Assembly (NCBI RefSeq): GCF_001552215.1
Contig: NZ_BCQT01000027.1
Location: forward strand, 80,582 to 144,581
Origin: Actinomadura macra NBRC 14102
GTDB taxonomy: Bacteria; Actinomycetota; Actinomycetes; Streptosporangiales; Streptosporangiaceae
DNA: 64,000 bases
Reading direction: 5' to 3'
Of this stretch, positions 33,862 through 42,380 are shown one piece after another. Under the pieces are notes generated by a model that saw only the letters and a program-made list of their open reading frames with translations, had not been told where the DNA came from and did no database searches. Within the stretch, counting starts at the first letter, position 1. Each line of letters begins with the position of its first letter. Made by a program: the position numbers and the translations under genes.

Positions 33862-34905
33862 ATGAGTGCGGGTGGCCCTGGAAAGGGGGCGCGGGTGGCG
33901 GCCGGCGGAGCGGCGCGGACACGCGCCTGGGGCGTGGGCCTGGTGGTGGTGTCCTCGGTGTGCTTCGGGGCCTCGGGACCGTTCGGCAAAGCCCTCATCG
34001 AGGCGGGGCTCGGGCCGCTGCAGGCGGTGTGGCTGCGGATCGCGGTGGCGGCATCGGCGCTGGTCCCGCTCGTGCCGATGCTGCGCGGACGGTCGGCGAT
34101 GCGCGGCCTCCGCCCGCACCTGGGGTGGCTGGCGGTCAACGGGCTGACCGGCATCGCCGGCTGCCAGGCGTGCTACTTCGTCGCCGCCTCCCGGCTCCCG
34201 GTCGGCGTCGCGATCCTGCTGGAGTTCAGCGGCCCGGTGCTGGTGCTGGCGTGGCTGCGGTTCGCGCGCCGTGTACCCGTGCACCGCACCGCCGTCGCCG
34301 GGGTCGTGGTCGCGATGGCGGGTCTGGCGCTGGTCGTCCAGGTGTGGTCGGGTCTGGGCCTTGACCCGCTCGGCCTCGCCGCCGGACTCGGCGCCGCGGC
34401 CTGCCAGGCCAGCTACTTCCTGGTCGTGGACCGCCTCGCCGGCCGGGTCGACCCCCTGGTCGTCACCGCGTCCGGCATGGTCGTGGCCACCGCCGCGCTC
34501 ACCGCGCTCGCGGCGCCCTGGACCCTGCCCTGGGACGTGCTACCCGCCGCGGTGAACATCGGCGGTCACGCCGCGCCCGGTTGGACGCTCGTCGCCTGGA
34601 TCGCGCTGGTCAGTACCGTCCTTGCCTACCTCACCGGTGTCGCGGGCCTGCAACGGCTGCCCGCACAGGTCGGCGGCGCGATCTGCTACATCGAGGCCGT
34701 TGCCGCCACCCTCATCGCCTGGGCTGCGCTCGGCGAGCGCCTGACCCCGACGCAGATGGTGGGCGGCGTCATCGTGCTGGCCGGCGCCTACATCGCCCAG
34801 CGTGCCGCGGGTGGACGCCTGCCCGCGCCCGTCCCGCCCCCGTCCGGGATCGCCGGCGCGTCGGGCGAGACCCCGGAGACCACGGCCCCCGCCCTCCGCC
34901 GCTGA
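33862..34905 (+). CDS. EamA/RhaT family (DMT) transporter
   Basis: A 347-residue membrane protein with ten predicted hydrophobic segments in two EamA repeats; the second repeat begins near G-L-G-A-A-A-C-Q-A-S-Y-F-L, mirroring G-I-A-G-C-Q-A-C-Y-F-V of the first. Conserved end motif: E-A-V-A-A-T-L-I-A-W-A-A-L-G-E. Drug/metabolite exporters of this kind move amino acids, purines or small organics. ATG 33862 has no Shine-Dalgarno of its own. The last 40 residues are a Pro/Thr-rich tail. Confidence 0.9.
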   Translation: MSAGGPGKGARVAAGGAARTRAWGVGLVVVSSVCFGASGPFGKALIEAGLGPLQAVWLRIAVAASALVPLVPMLRGRSAMRGLRPHLGWLAVNGLTGIAGCQACYFVAASRLPVGVAILLEFSGPVLVLAWLRFARRVPVHRTAVAGVVVAMAGLALVVQVWSGLGLDPLGLAAGLGAAACQASYFLVVDRLAGRVDPLVVTASGMVVATAALTALAAPWTLPWDVLPAAVNIGGHAAPGWTLVAWIALVSTVLAYLTGVAGLQRLPAQVGGAICYIEAVAATLIAWAALGERLTPTQMVGGVIVLAGAYIAQRAAGGRLPAPVPPPSGIAGASGETPETTAPALRR

Positions 34906-34934
34906 CCCCCGGGGCCCCAGCGCCTCGGGAGGAG

Positions 34935-35054
34935 ATGCGCACCGACGTCTACGCCGCCGCCGCACGCGTCTTCGACCTGCTCGAACACGGCCTCGGTGAC
35001 TACGCCGCGGCCACACCCGGACCCACCCGCCGCGGCCCGGCCACCGGAAAATGA
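34935..35054 (+). CDS. Hypothetical 39-residue peptide
   Basis: ATG 34935 directly follows GGGAGGAG, too close for an optimal ribosome site. The product begins with an amphipathic helix (TDVYAAAARVFDLLEHGLG) and ends in a basic tail. It lies between EamA and the vWA gene. It may be real or a chance frame; no family recognised. Confidence 0.3.
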   Translation: MRTDVYAAAARVFDLLEHGLGDYAAATPGPTRRGPATGK

Positions 35055-35109
35055 GTGTCGGGGCACTCCCGGCCGTTCCTACACTCCATGATTGCGGAGG
35101 CGAACAATC

Positions 35110-36435
35110 ATGGACACCCCCACGCTCCTTGCCCACCTGGAGACCCACGACACCGCCCTCACCCTGCCCCGGGGCGGCACCCTGCGCTGGGACGACGCGG
35201 ACCTGCACCGCGCCGCCCACACCGACGACCCCGAGGGCTACGCGCTGCTCGGCCTGGCCCCGGGCGTGCGGCCCTGGCAGCGCGCCCGCGTGCTGCTCCA
35301 GGTGCTCAACGCCTCCCAGGCCGGCCTGGACGAGGCGACCCGCACCGTCCTGCACCGCGCCGCCCGCGTCCTGACGCTGGGACTGCCGCCCGCGCACGTC
35401 ATCACCGTCCTGCTCGGGCTGCGGCGACTGCGTGCCAACCACAAGCACACCACCCGCACCGCACTGCGGTTCGTCCTGGAGCACCCCGACGCCGACGCGC
35501 TTATCGCCGCACGCCGCCCCGCGCTCGTGGACTGCTTCGAGCACGCGCTCGGCACGGCCACCGCCCGCGGCTGCGCCCGGCGCATCGCCGACGGCGACAC
35601 CGCCTCGGACTACCTGCAGCGGCGGCTGCTGCGCTTCCTCACCCACCCGCACACCGCGCCCGCCCGCATCCGCGCGCTCTACGACCCCGGGCCAGAGGGC
35701 GCCGCCGCTCCACACGAGCCCGCCCTCGCCCTGGACAGCGGACGCGAACGCCCGCCCACCATCACCGCCACCAACCGCGGCGACATCGCCGCCACCCTCG
35801 TCCACCTGTACCGCGGCGGGCCGTCGGCGTCGCTGTATGAGGCACTCGGCCGGTTCGTCGACGACGCCGCCGGCGCCTTCCCCCGCTTCGACGGGACGGT
35901 CGCGCTGGTGCTGGACGCCTCGGCGTCCATGCGCGGCTACGGCACCCGCGAATGGGCGGTGATGTCACAGGCCGCCGCGCTGCGGATGGTCCTGACGCAG
36001 GTGTGCGCACGGCTGGAGGTCGTCGAGGTCGGCGGTGACGAGCGCGCCCCGCGCGGCGCCACCGACCTGGCCATGGGCGTCCTGGACGCGCTCGGCACCG
36101 GCCCCGACCTCATCGCCGTCGTCTCCGACGGCTACGAGAACCTGTTCCCCGGCGACCTCGCCCGCGTCGTCGCCACACTGCCGCGCACCGGGATCACCAC
36201 CCCGGTGGTGTTCTGCCACGCGATGTTCACCGGCAGCGACGACCTGGCACTGCGCCGCCCCGCGCCGTCCCTGCCGCAACGCGGGTTCTGGCACCAGGAC
36301 GACTTCGCCGAGCTGCTGCCCTGGATGCTCGGGCACTGCGCGGCCGGCGCGCCCTGGCTGCGCGCCGCCCTGCACGCCCGCCTGGACGACCTCGACCGGC
36401 GCGCCGACGCGCTCGCCCCCGGACTGGCCGCCTGA
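35110..36435 (+). CDS. HEAT-like plus von Willebrand A protein, Ro60/TROVE-like
   Basis: A 441-residue protein. Residues 1-230 are all-helical and HEAT-like. The C-terminal half is a vWA domain: MIDAS D-A-S-A-S at 269-273, the MIDAS Thr in R-G-A-T-D-L (T318) and D340 in V-V-S-D-G-Y. Order and motifs parallel bacterial Ro60/Rsr proteins, whose helical ring binds RNA and whose vWA binds metal. Similarity in the helical half is weak, so Ro60 function is inference. ATG 35110 has GGAGG about 10 nt upstream. An ARPP-1-like gene follows 112 nt later. Confidence 0.65.
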   Translation: MDTPTLLAHLETHDTALTLPRGGTLRWDDADLHRAAHTDDPEGYALLGLAPGVRPWQRARVLLQVLNASQAGLDEATRTVLHRAARVLTLGLPPAHVITVLLGLRRLRANHKHTTRTALRFVLEHPDADALIAARRPALVDCFEHALGTATARGCARRIADGDTASDYLQRRLLRFLTHPHTAPARIRALYDPGPEGAAAPHEPALALDSGRERPPTITATNRGDIAATLVHLYRGGPSASLYEALGRFVDDAAGAFPRFDGTVALVLDASASMRGYGTREWAVMSQAAALRMVLTQVCARLEVVEVGGDERAPRGATDLAMGVLDALGTGPDLIAVVSDGYENLFPGDLARVVATLPRTGITTPVVFCHAMFTGSDDLALRRPAPSLPQRGFWHQDDFAELLPWMLGHCAAGAPWLRAALHARLDDLDRRADALAPGLAA

Positions 36436-36472
36436 ACCGGCGCCCGCCACCGGGTGCGGGGGCCGGTTCAGG
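36431..36472 (+). terminator. Hairpin between the vWA and ARPP-1-like genes
   Basis: CCTGAACCGGC pairs with GCCGGTTCAGG, with an inner CCCGC/GCGGG. It overlaps the vWA stop codon. It may attenuate rather than fully stop transcription, since the next gene has its own ribosome site but no obvious promoter. Confidence 0.7.
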
Positions 36473-36547
36473 CCCATTCACCCGGCCCCACACGCACCCC
36501 GCCCGTACGACCTGCAAGGCAAGACCCGCACGGAAGAAGGGAGCACC

Positions 36548-37507
36548 GTGACCGACACGACGGCGCTCGACACCCTGGTCCCCGGACCGCTCAGCCTCGC
36601 CGGGCACCGCCTCGGCACCCCGCAGCAGGCGGGCGCGCTGACGATGGTCCCGATCTCCGGGCCCGCCCACCCCGGCTTCGCGCCGCCCCGCAGCGGTCTG
36701 AAGCTGTCGCGGGTCGTCGGTTACGGGCAGGTCGAGCTGACCAACGGCGCCCCGTCCGGCGTGGCCATCGTGCCGCTGCACATCGGCTACATCCAGGACC
36801 GCGCCCAAAACCACGCCCTGTGCCGGTCGGCGTTCCTGGCCCCCGGACAGACCCTGCGCTTCGACGACGCCTGCTGCGTCCAGGAAAGCCAGGGCGGCTA
36901 CCTCGCCGGCGGCGAGCAGTGGTTCTTCGTGCTCCCCACCGAACTGCGCGACCGCGCCCTGGAACTGCGCGGCGTCCACGGCTACAACAAGCTGTGGGGC
37001 GACATCGCCGAACTCAACGTCCGGTACGGCCTGGCCCGGCGCGGGCACCTGGAGCAGATCCTGTCCCGCAAGAGGCCCGTGCTCACCCAGTTCCAGAGCC
37101 GACTGGAACTCCAGCCCGGCCAGGTCGGCGCGCTGTTCCTCATCGCCGGACGGTTCGCCGGACTGGAAATCGCCCCCGACCCCGCCTACTTCGCCGAGAT
37201 GTGGACCGCGCTGGTCTGCTTCGCCTACGGCGCCGCCGCCTGGCGGGCCGAACCCGCCCCCACCGCCCCCATCCCCTACGAGGCGGCGGACCTGGCCGAA
37301 CTGCGCGGTGCCCTGGACCGCGACCGCTCGGCCCGCCTCGCCGAAGTCGCCGGGTGGCTCGCCGACGCCCCCGCCGGCGCCGTCTCCCTCCAGGAGGAGG
37401 ACCGCTACCTGGACCTGCGGCTGTCCACCGTCACCGGCCCGCACCTCGCCGGGCAGATCGTCACCGACCGGGACCGCACCGTCTACGCGTCCCTGTTCGC
37501 GCGCTGA
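36548..37507 (+). CDS. ARPP-1-like domain protein
   Basis: A 319-residue soluble protein. The region 57-118 (V-G-Y-G-Q-V-E-L-T-N, then I-Q-D-R-A-Q-N-H-A-L, L-A-P-G-Q-T-L, and C-C-V-Q-E-S-Q-G-G-Y) follows the ARPP-1 pattern, in which Q-N-R and C-V-E-Q-G-R-W are the conserved points. ARPP-1 was named for association with ADP-ribosylglycohydrolase and rhodanese/phosphatase genes in NAD/ADP-ribose systems; its activity is not known. GTG 36548 has AGGGAG 4 nt upstream. It follows the Ro60-like vWA gene and ends at a strong terminator. Confidence 0.5.
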   Translation: MTDTTALDTLVPGPLSLAGHRLGTPQQAGALTMVPISGPAHPGFAPPRSGLKLSRVVGYGQVELTNGAPSGVAIVPLHIGYIQDRAQNHALCRSAFLAPGQTLRFDDACCVQESQGGYLAGGEQWFFVLPTELRDRALELRGVHGYNKLWGDIAELNVRYGLARRGHLEQILSRKRPVLTQFQSRLELQPGQVGALFLIAGRFAGLEIAPDPAYFAEMWTALVCFAYGAAAWRAEPAPTAPIPYEAADLAELRGALDRDRSARLAEVAGWLADAPAGAVSLQEEDRYLDLRLSTVTGPHLAGQIVTDRDRTVYASLFAR

Positions 37508-37508
37508 T

Positions 37509-37541
37509 CCCGGGGCGATCCACAAAAAGGGTTGCCCCGGG
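37509..37541 (+). terminator. Terminator of the ARPP-1-like gene
   Basis: A 13-bp stem (CCCGGGGCGATCC with GGGTTGCCCCGGG, two G-T pairs) and loop ACAAAAA, starting one base after the stop codon. Confidence 0.8.
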
Positions 37542-37588
37542 AGACCCCCACCCACTTGAATCGGAACTACGGGAACTGTGCCGGGCAC

Positions 37589-37645
37589 CTCAGGCAGAAA
37601 CCCTGATTCCAGATCTCGGGGCATCGTCTATTCAACGATCCTGAG
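37589..37645. ncRNA. Candidate structured RNA
   Basis: Outer stem CTCAGG (37589-37594) with CCTGAG (37640-37645). Directly stacked on its 3' strand is a hairpin with stem ATCGT/ACGAT and 7-nt loop CTATTCA (37623-37639), like a tRNA arm. Downstream of a Ro60-like gene this could be a Y-RNA-like partner. Strand and expression are unknown; the evidence is only pairing potential. Confidence 0.25.
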
Positions 37646-37766
37646 CCTGACGAGGCGCCGGCCACCTGTCCCACCCCGTCCCCCTCCGGGACGCCCACGC
37701 GGAAACCGACCCGGCCGACGCGTCCACTGCTCCCATTCTCACAGTAGAGCGAGGGGAAGCCGAAAT

Positions 37767-37788
37767 ACATCGGCCCCAGGACCGATGT
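37767..37788. promoter_or_regulatory. Hairpin or operator upstream of the small zinc-ribbon-like gene
   Basis: ACATCGG-N8-CCGATGT, a perfect 7-bp inverted repeat 66 nt before ATG 37854. It may be a protein site or a leader hairpin. Confidence 0.4.
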
Positions 37789-37853
37789 TTGCGGCCCACC
37801 CGTTCCCTAGTCTGTGGCCCCGACCCGCTCCCGGCGCCATACGGAGGGACAGC

Positions 37854-38039
37854 ATGCACGACCCGGAGGACACCACCGCCGACTGCCCCCATTGCGGCCG
37901 CGCGGAGGTCCCCACCGGCGGCGAGCCGGACTGGCAGAGCGCGCTCGACGACTGGGCGTGGATCCTCCGGCTGAACCTCACCGACACCACCCACCGGCAC
38001 CCGGCACGGTCACGAACCTCCCCGCCCTCATCCCGCTGA
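37854..38039 (+). CDS. Small hypothetical protein with one CxxC
   Basis: 61 residues, ATG 37854 with GGAGGG upstream. It has C-P-H-C-G near residue 11, half of a zinc ribbon, then W-Q-S-A-L-D-D-W-A-W-I-L-R-L-N-L-T. The last 15 residues are basic and Pro/Ser-rich. With only two Cys it might dimerise around a metal. No family recognised. Confidence 0.5.
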   Translation: MHDPEDTTADCPHCGRAEVPTGGEPDWQSALDDWAWILRLNLTDTTHRHPARSRTSPPSSR

Positions 38040-38207
38040 CCTGCCACCTCACCCCCCACGCCGGACCCCCACAGCAAACCCCGCATGATCCCGCCCGCCG
38101 CCGTCACCGGCGGGCCCACGGCGCGGCGGCTGAAGTCTCGGCAAAGGTTGGCTCCCCCGCAGGGCGTACGGACGGGCGGGACGCGATGCCGCGGTTAGCG
38201 TGCGGGC

Positions 38208-39503
38208 ATGCCGCAGACGCCCGGCGACAGGCCCGCGAACGCGCCCGCCGACGTCTCGACGGGCGCTACCGCGCAAGGCGACACCGTGCCGGGCGACGCC
38301 CCGTCCGGCGTCACCGTGGCCGGCGGCGCCCCGCCCGATGGCCCCGGACCGCCCGCCGAGGCCGCCGGCGACCGCCCCGATCCCCGGCGGATGCCGCCCT
38401 GGCTGCCGAAGGCGTTCCTGCTCGCGGGCGGCACCGTCGTGCTGTTCATCGTGGGGGTGTGGCTGGTCGGGCGGCTGCGCGAACTGCTGCTGTTGCTGCT
38501 GACCTCGCTGTTCGTGGCGTTCGCGATCGAACCGGCCGTCAACTGGCTGGCCGCGCACGGCTGGCGGCGCGGCTGGGCGACCGGCCTGATGTTCCTGGTC
38601 ATCGCGGTGTTCATCGCCGCGTTCGTCGGCGGGATCGGATCGCTGCTGGCCACCCAGACCACCAACCTGATCGACGGGTTCCCCGGATACGTCCGGGAGG
38701 TCATCGACTGGATCAACGCGACATTCGGGACGAACCTCTCGCGTGACACGGTGTTCCAGCGGCTGCCGACCGTGACCGAGCAACTCTCGGGGCACCTGTC
38801 GGTGATCGCCGGGAACGTGTGGGGGATCGGCGCCACCGCGTTCGGGGTCATCTTCAAGCTCCTCGGAATGCTGCTGTTCACCTTCTACCTGTCGGCGCAG
38901 GGCCCCCAGTTCCGCCGGACGGTCTGCTCGGTGCTGCCACCCCACCGCCAGCGCCAGGTGCTGTGGGCATGGGAGATCGCTGTCGAGAAGACCGGCGGCT
39001 ACATCTACTCCCGCGCGCTGCTGGCGATGATCTCCGCCGTCGCCCACTACATCGCCATGGCCGGGCTGGGGGTCCCCTACGCGCTGACGCTGGCGCTGTG
39101 GGTGGGCGTGGTGTCGCAGTTCATCCCCGCGGTCGGCACCTACCTCGCCGGCGCGGTACCGGTACTGATCGCCCTGACCAAGGCCCCCTCCACCGCGCTG
39201 TGGATGCTGCTGTTCATCACCGCCTACCAGCAACTGGAGAACTACCTCCTGCAACCGCGTATCACCGCCAGGACGCTGGACATGCATCCCGCGGTCGCGT
39301 TCGGGCTCGTGCTGGCCGGCGTCGCCGTCGTCGGACCCACCGGCGCGCTGCTGGCGCTGCCCCTCGGTGCCAGCGTCCAGGCGTTCGCCGCCGCCTACAT
39401 CCGCCGCTACGAGATCGAGGAGCACCCCCTCACCGAACCCGTCCGACCCCGGCCCAAGCCCCGTTCATGGCCCCGATGGTGGCGCCGGTGGTGGCGCCGC
39501 TGA
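38208..39503 (+). CDS. AI-2E family transporter
   Basis: A 431-residue membrane protein. The first 65 residues are Pro/Ala-rich and disordered. Hydrophobic segments follow in the TqsA/YdiK order, with F-V-A-F-A-I-E-P-A-V-N-W-L near 105 and the conserved C-terminal L-E-N-Y-L-L-Q-P-R-I near 345, then V-G-P-T-G-A-L-L-A-L-P. Members are exporters or Na/H-coupled carriers; the AI-2 name is historical and does not prove autoinducer transport. The tail is Arg/Trp-rich. Single gene. Confidence 0.9.
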   Translation: MPQTPGDRPANAPADVSTGATAQGDTVPGDAPSGVTVAGGAPPDGPGPPAEAAGDRPDPRRMPPWLPKAFLLAGGTVVLFIVGVWLVGRLRELLLLLLTSLFVAFAIEPAVNWLAAHGWRRGWATGLMFLVIAVFIAAFVGGIGSLLATQTTNLIDGFPGYVREVIDWINATFGTNLSRDTVFQRLPTVTEQLSGHLSVIAGNVWGIGATAFGVIFKLLGMLLFTFYLSAQGPQFRRTVCSVLPPHRQRQVLWAWEIAVEKTGGYIYSRALLAMISAVAHYIAMAGLGVPYALTLALWVGVVSQFIPAVGTYLAGAVPVLIALTKAPSTALWMLLFITAYQQLENYLLQPRITARTLDMHPAVAFGLVLAGVAVVGPTGALLALPLGASVQAFAAAYIRRYEIEEHPLTEPVRPRPKPRSWPRWWRRWWRR

Positions 39504-39657
39504 CCCGGGCCCCGCCTCGGCGCCCCTTTGCCGAGTCCGTGCCAGAGCCTGACCGGCTCGTCGACCATTGCCGTGGACGCGGCCCCGGCGCCGGGCTAAC
39601 GTGCCGACAGAGACCTTGATCGTTCCAATGGGCCGCTCGGGGGCGGAGGGAGCCGTC

Positions 39658-41502
39658 ATGCACCGTCCCCGCACACACCGCCACCGGTGCCTCGCCGGCC
39701 TCGCCGCCGCAGCGCTTGCCGTGACCGCACTGGCCGCACCGCCCGCATCCGGCGCGCCCGCGCCCGGGAAGGACCCCACGCTGCTGCGCATCCTGCGGTC
39801 GATGACCCTGCCGGAGAAGGTCGCGCAACTGTTCGTCCTGCAGGTGTACGGCAAGAGCGCCGACACCAGCGACCCCGCCGACGTCGCCGCCAACCGCAGG
39901 CTCTACGGCGTCGACAACGCCGCGCAGGTCGTCGCCCGCTACCATCCCGGCGGATTCCTCTACTACTCCGCCTCCCCGGCCAACGTCGACAGCCCGCGCC
40001 AGCTCGCCGCGTTCTCCAACGGCATCCAGCGCGCCGCGATGGCCCAGCGCGTCCCGATCCCCGCCACGATCGCCACCGACCAGGAGGGCGGTCTCGTCGC
40101 CCGCGTCCCCCCACCCGCGACCCAGTCACCCGGCGCCATGGCCCTGGCGGCCGGCCGCCGCCCCGGCGACGCCGAAACCCTCGCCCGCATCACCGGACGG
40201 GAACTACGCGCCATCGGCATCAACCAGGACTACGCACCCGACGCCGACGTCAACACCAACCCCGCCAACCCCGTCATCGGGGTCCGCTCCTTCGGATCCG
40301 ATCCGGCCCTGGTGTCGCGGATGGTCACCGCGCAGATCGACGGTTACCGCGCCGGGGGAGTGACCCCCACCGTCAAACACTTCCCCGGCCACGGCGACAC
40401 CACCACCGACAGCCACACCGGCGTCCCGCGCATCGGCCACACCCGCGCCGAATGGGAACGACTCGACCTGCCGCCGTTCCGCGCCGCCATCGCCCGCGGC
40501 GCCGACGCGATCATGACCGCGCACATCATCGTGCCCGCCCTCGACCCCTCCGGAGACCCCGCCACCCTGTCGCGGCCCATCCTCACCGGCATCCTGCGCG
40601 ACCGGCTGCACTACCGCGGCGTCATCGTCACCGACGCACTCGACATGCAGGGCGTCCGCGACACCTACGGCGACGAGCGCATCCCCGTCCTCGCGCTCAA
40701 GGCAGGCGTCGACGTGCTGCTCAAGCCCCCGGCCGATGCCTCCGGCAACGGCGTGTTCGCCCGCCAGCTCGCCGCCGTCGTCGGCGCCGTCCACAGCGGC
40801 GAGCTCACCGAGAAGCGCATCGACGAGTCCGTCTACCGGATACTGGAGCTCAAGGACCGGCGCGGGCTGTTCCGCGACCCCTACGCCGACGAAGCCAAGA
40901 TCGGCGAGATCGTCGGCGTCCCCGCGCACCTGGCCGCCGCCCAGCGCGCCGCCGACCACACCACCACCCTCGTCAAGAACGACGCCCGCCTCCTCCCGCT
41001 GCGGCCCGGCCGCCGCGACGTCCTCGTCACCGGCTGGGGCGCCTCCGCCACCAGCACCCTGGCCGCCGAGATCGGCGCACGCGGAGCAGCGACGACCGTC
41101 CAGGAGACGGGGCTGAGCCCCGACCGCACCCGCATCGACCGGGCCGTCACTGCCGCCCGCGACCACGACCTCGTCGTCGCCGTCACCAACCGCGCCTGGG
41201 ACATCAGCAACGAAAGCCCCCACAACGGCCCCGGCCAGATGACCCTCGTCAAGGCGCTCGTCGCCACCGGCAGACCCGTCATCGTCATCGCCGCCCGCGA
41301 CCCCTACGACATCGCCTACTTCCCCGAAGCCACCACCTATCTGGCCACCTACTCCGCCACCGCCGAGGCGCTCCGCTCGGCCGCCACAGCCCTGTTCGGC
41401 GAACGCGACCCCCGCGGCCGCCTCCCCGTCGCCGTCCCCGCCCGCGACGACCCCGCCACCACGCTCTACCCCTTCGGCCATGGCCTGGGCTACCGCCACT
41501 GA
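39658..41502 (+). CDS. Glycoside hydrolase family 3 beta-N-acetylhexosaminidase (NagZ-like), secreted
   Basis: A 614-residue enzyme with a signal peptide (A-A-A-L-A-V-T-A-L-A-A-P-P-A-S-G-A). The GH3 catalytic barrel has D-Q-E-G-G near residue 142, the NagZ-type His/Asp loop K-H-F-P-G-H-G-D-T near 239 and the nucleophile Asp in V-T-D-A-L-D-M near 325. A C-terminal alpha/beta sandwich follows. It should remove N-acetylglucosamine from muropeptides or chitin fragments outside the cell. ATG 39658 has GGAGGGAG upstream. Confidence 0.92.
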   Translation: MHRPRTHRHRCLAGLAAAALAVTALAAPPASGAPAPGKDPTLLRILRSMTLPEKVAQLFVLQVYGKSADTSDPADVAANRRLYGVDNAAQVVARYHPGGFLYYSASPANVDSPRQLAAFSNGIQRAAMAQRVPIPATIATDQEGGLVARVPPPATQSPGAMALAAGRRPGDAETLARITGRELRAIGINQDYAPDADVNTNPANPVIGVRSFGSDPALVSRMVTAQIDGYRAGGVTPTVKHFPGHGDTTTDSHTGVPRIGHTRAEWERLDLPPFRAAIARGADAIMTAHIIVPALDPSGDPATLSRPILTGILRDRLHYRGVIVTDALDMQGVRDTYGDERIPVLALKAGVDVLLKPPADASGNGVFARQLAAVVGAVHSGELTEKRIDESVYRILELKDRRGLFRDPYADEAKIGEIVGVPAHLAAAQRAADHTTTLVKNDARLLPLRPGRRDVLVTGWGASATSTLAAEIGARGAATTVQETGLSPDRTRIDRAVTAARDHDLVVAVTNRAWDISNESPHNGPGQMTLVKALVATGRPVIVIAARDPYDIAYFPEATTYLATYSATAEALRSAATALFGERDPRGRLPVAVPARDDPATTLYPFGHGLGYRH

Positions 41503-41628
41503 CCAGACGCACCGCCGCGAGTCCTCCCGTGTCGTGGACCGGACGGTGACCGCGCCGATCAGCTAAGAAACATCCGATGTGAGCGGTGTCTCAATCGACG
41601 GATCTCAGCGTCGGGCAGGATCGAAAGG

Positions 41629-42342
41629 GTGCGGGTGCCTCCAACGGGGGGCGGGCGCCGTCCAGGAGGAGTCCCGCCCTGTGCGCTGCCGGTGGCCGCC
41701 GCCGTGGTGACGGTGGCGGCCACCCTCGACGTGCTGGCCGGCGGCCCGCTCCGCCAGTTCGACCACTGGGTGTTCTCCGACGGGCTGCCGCCGCGCACCG
41801 GCGCCTGGCACTGGTCATGGCGGACGGTCGTCAACGGCGGCCAGTACTGGCTCGCGGGCTCCCTGGTCGCGCTGACCGCCACCGTGGCCGCGTGGCGGCG
41901 CCGGAGCCTGCCGCTGCTGCTCGGCGCGGTGATCTGGCTGGCCGGGACCGAGGTGGTCGTACGCGGGGCGCAGATGGCGTTCGCGCGGACGCCCCCTCTC
42001 ACCGGGCGGGACGCGCTGTTCGCGGACGGATTCCTGTCCTACCCGTCCGGCCACGCCGCCAACGCCGCCGCCTGCCTGCTGTTCGCGGCCGCGCTGGCGG
42101 GGGCCTCCCGCGGCTGGAGGATCGCCGCGCACACCCTGGCCGTCGGGGTCGCCGTGGCCACCGTCGCCCTCGGCTACCACTGGCCCTCCGACGCGTTCGC
42201 GGGGTGGGGGATCGGCGTGCTCATGGCCGGTGCGGGACGCGCGCTCGTGACCGACCGTTGGCTCGACCCCGACGGCGGACCGGGCGGCGGCCCCGGTCGC
42301 GGAGCACCGGCCCCCGCCGAGGACGGACGCCCGGTCGCCTGA
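41629..42342 (+). CDS. PAP2 superfamily membrane phosphatase
   Basis: A 237-residue membrane protein with five or six hydrophobic helices. The PAP2 signature is seen as F-A-R-T-P-P, Y-P-S-G-H-A-A-N (H is the general acid) and G-Y-H-W-P-S-D-A-F-A-G-W (nucleophilic His). It probably dephosphorylates undecaprenyl diphosphate or phosphatidic acid on the outer face. GTG 41629 start. The C-terminal 30 residues are Gly/Pro-rich. Confidence 0.88.
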   Translation: MRVPPTGGGRRPGGVPPCALPVAAAVVTVAATLDVLAGGPLRQFDHWVFSDGLPPRTGAWHWSWRTVVNGGQYWLAGSLVALTATVAAWRRRSLPLLLGAVIWLAGTEVVVRGAQMAFARTPPLTGRDALFADGFLSYPSGHAANAAACLLFAAALAGASRGWRIAAHTLAVGVAVATVALGYHWPSDAFAGWGIGVLMAGAGRALVTDRWLDPDGGPGGGPGRGAPAPAEDGRPVA

Positions 42343-42351
42343 GCGCCATGG

Positions 42352-42375
42352 CCGGGGCCGGCGCGCCGGCCCCGG
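42352..42375. terminator. Bidirectional terminator between PAP2 and hydrolase genes
   Basis: A perfect 24-nt palindrome (CCGGGGCCGGCG and its complement) in a 38-nt convergent gap. Confidence 0.75.
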
Positions 42376-42380
42376 ACACC

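Larger units (their letters stand above)
37542..37853. other. Noncoding stretch with RNA-like structures
   Basis: About 310 nt between the ARPP-1 terminator and a small gene. The frames are not protein-like and base composition is slightly lower in GC than the flanks. It contains the paired segments described at 37589-37645 and a perfect hairpin at 37767-37788. Confidence 0.5.

Noticed and set aside
37623..37639. tRNA gene suggested by a 5-bp stem with a 7-nt loop
   Set aside because: No acceptor stem, D-arm or T-arm can be placed around it, and the loop lacks a purine at the 3' side of the would-be anticodon.
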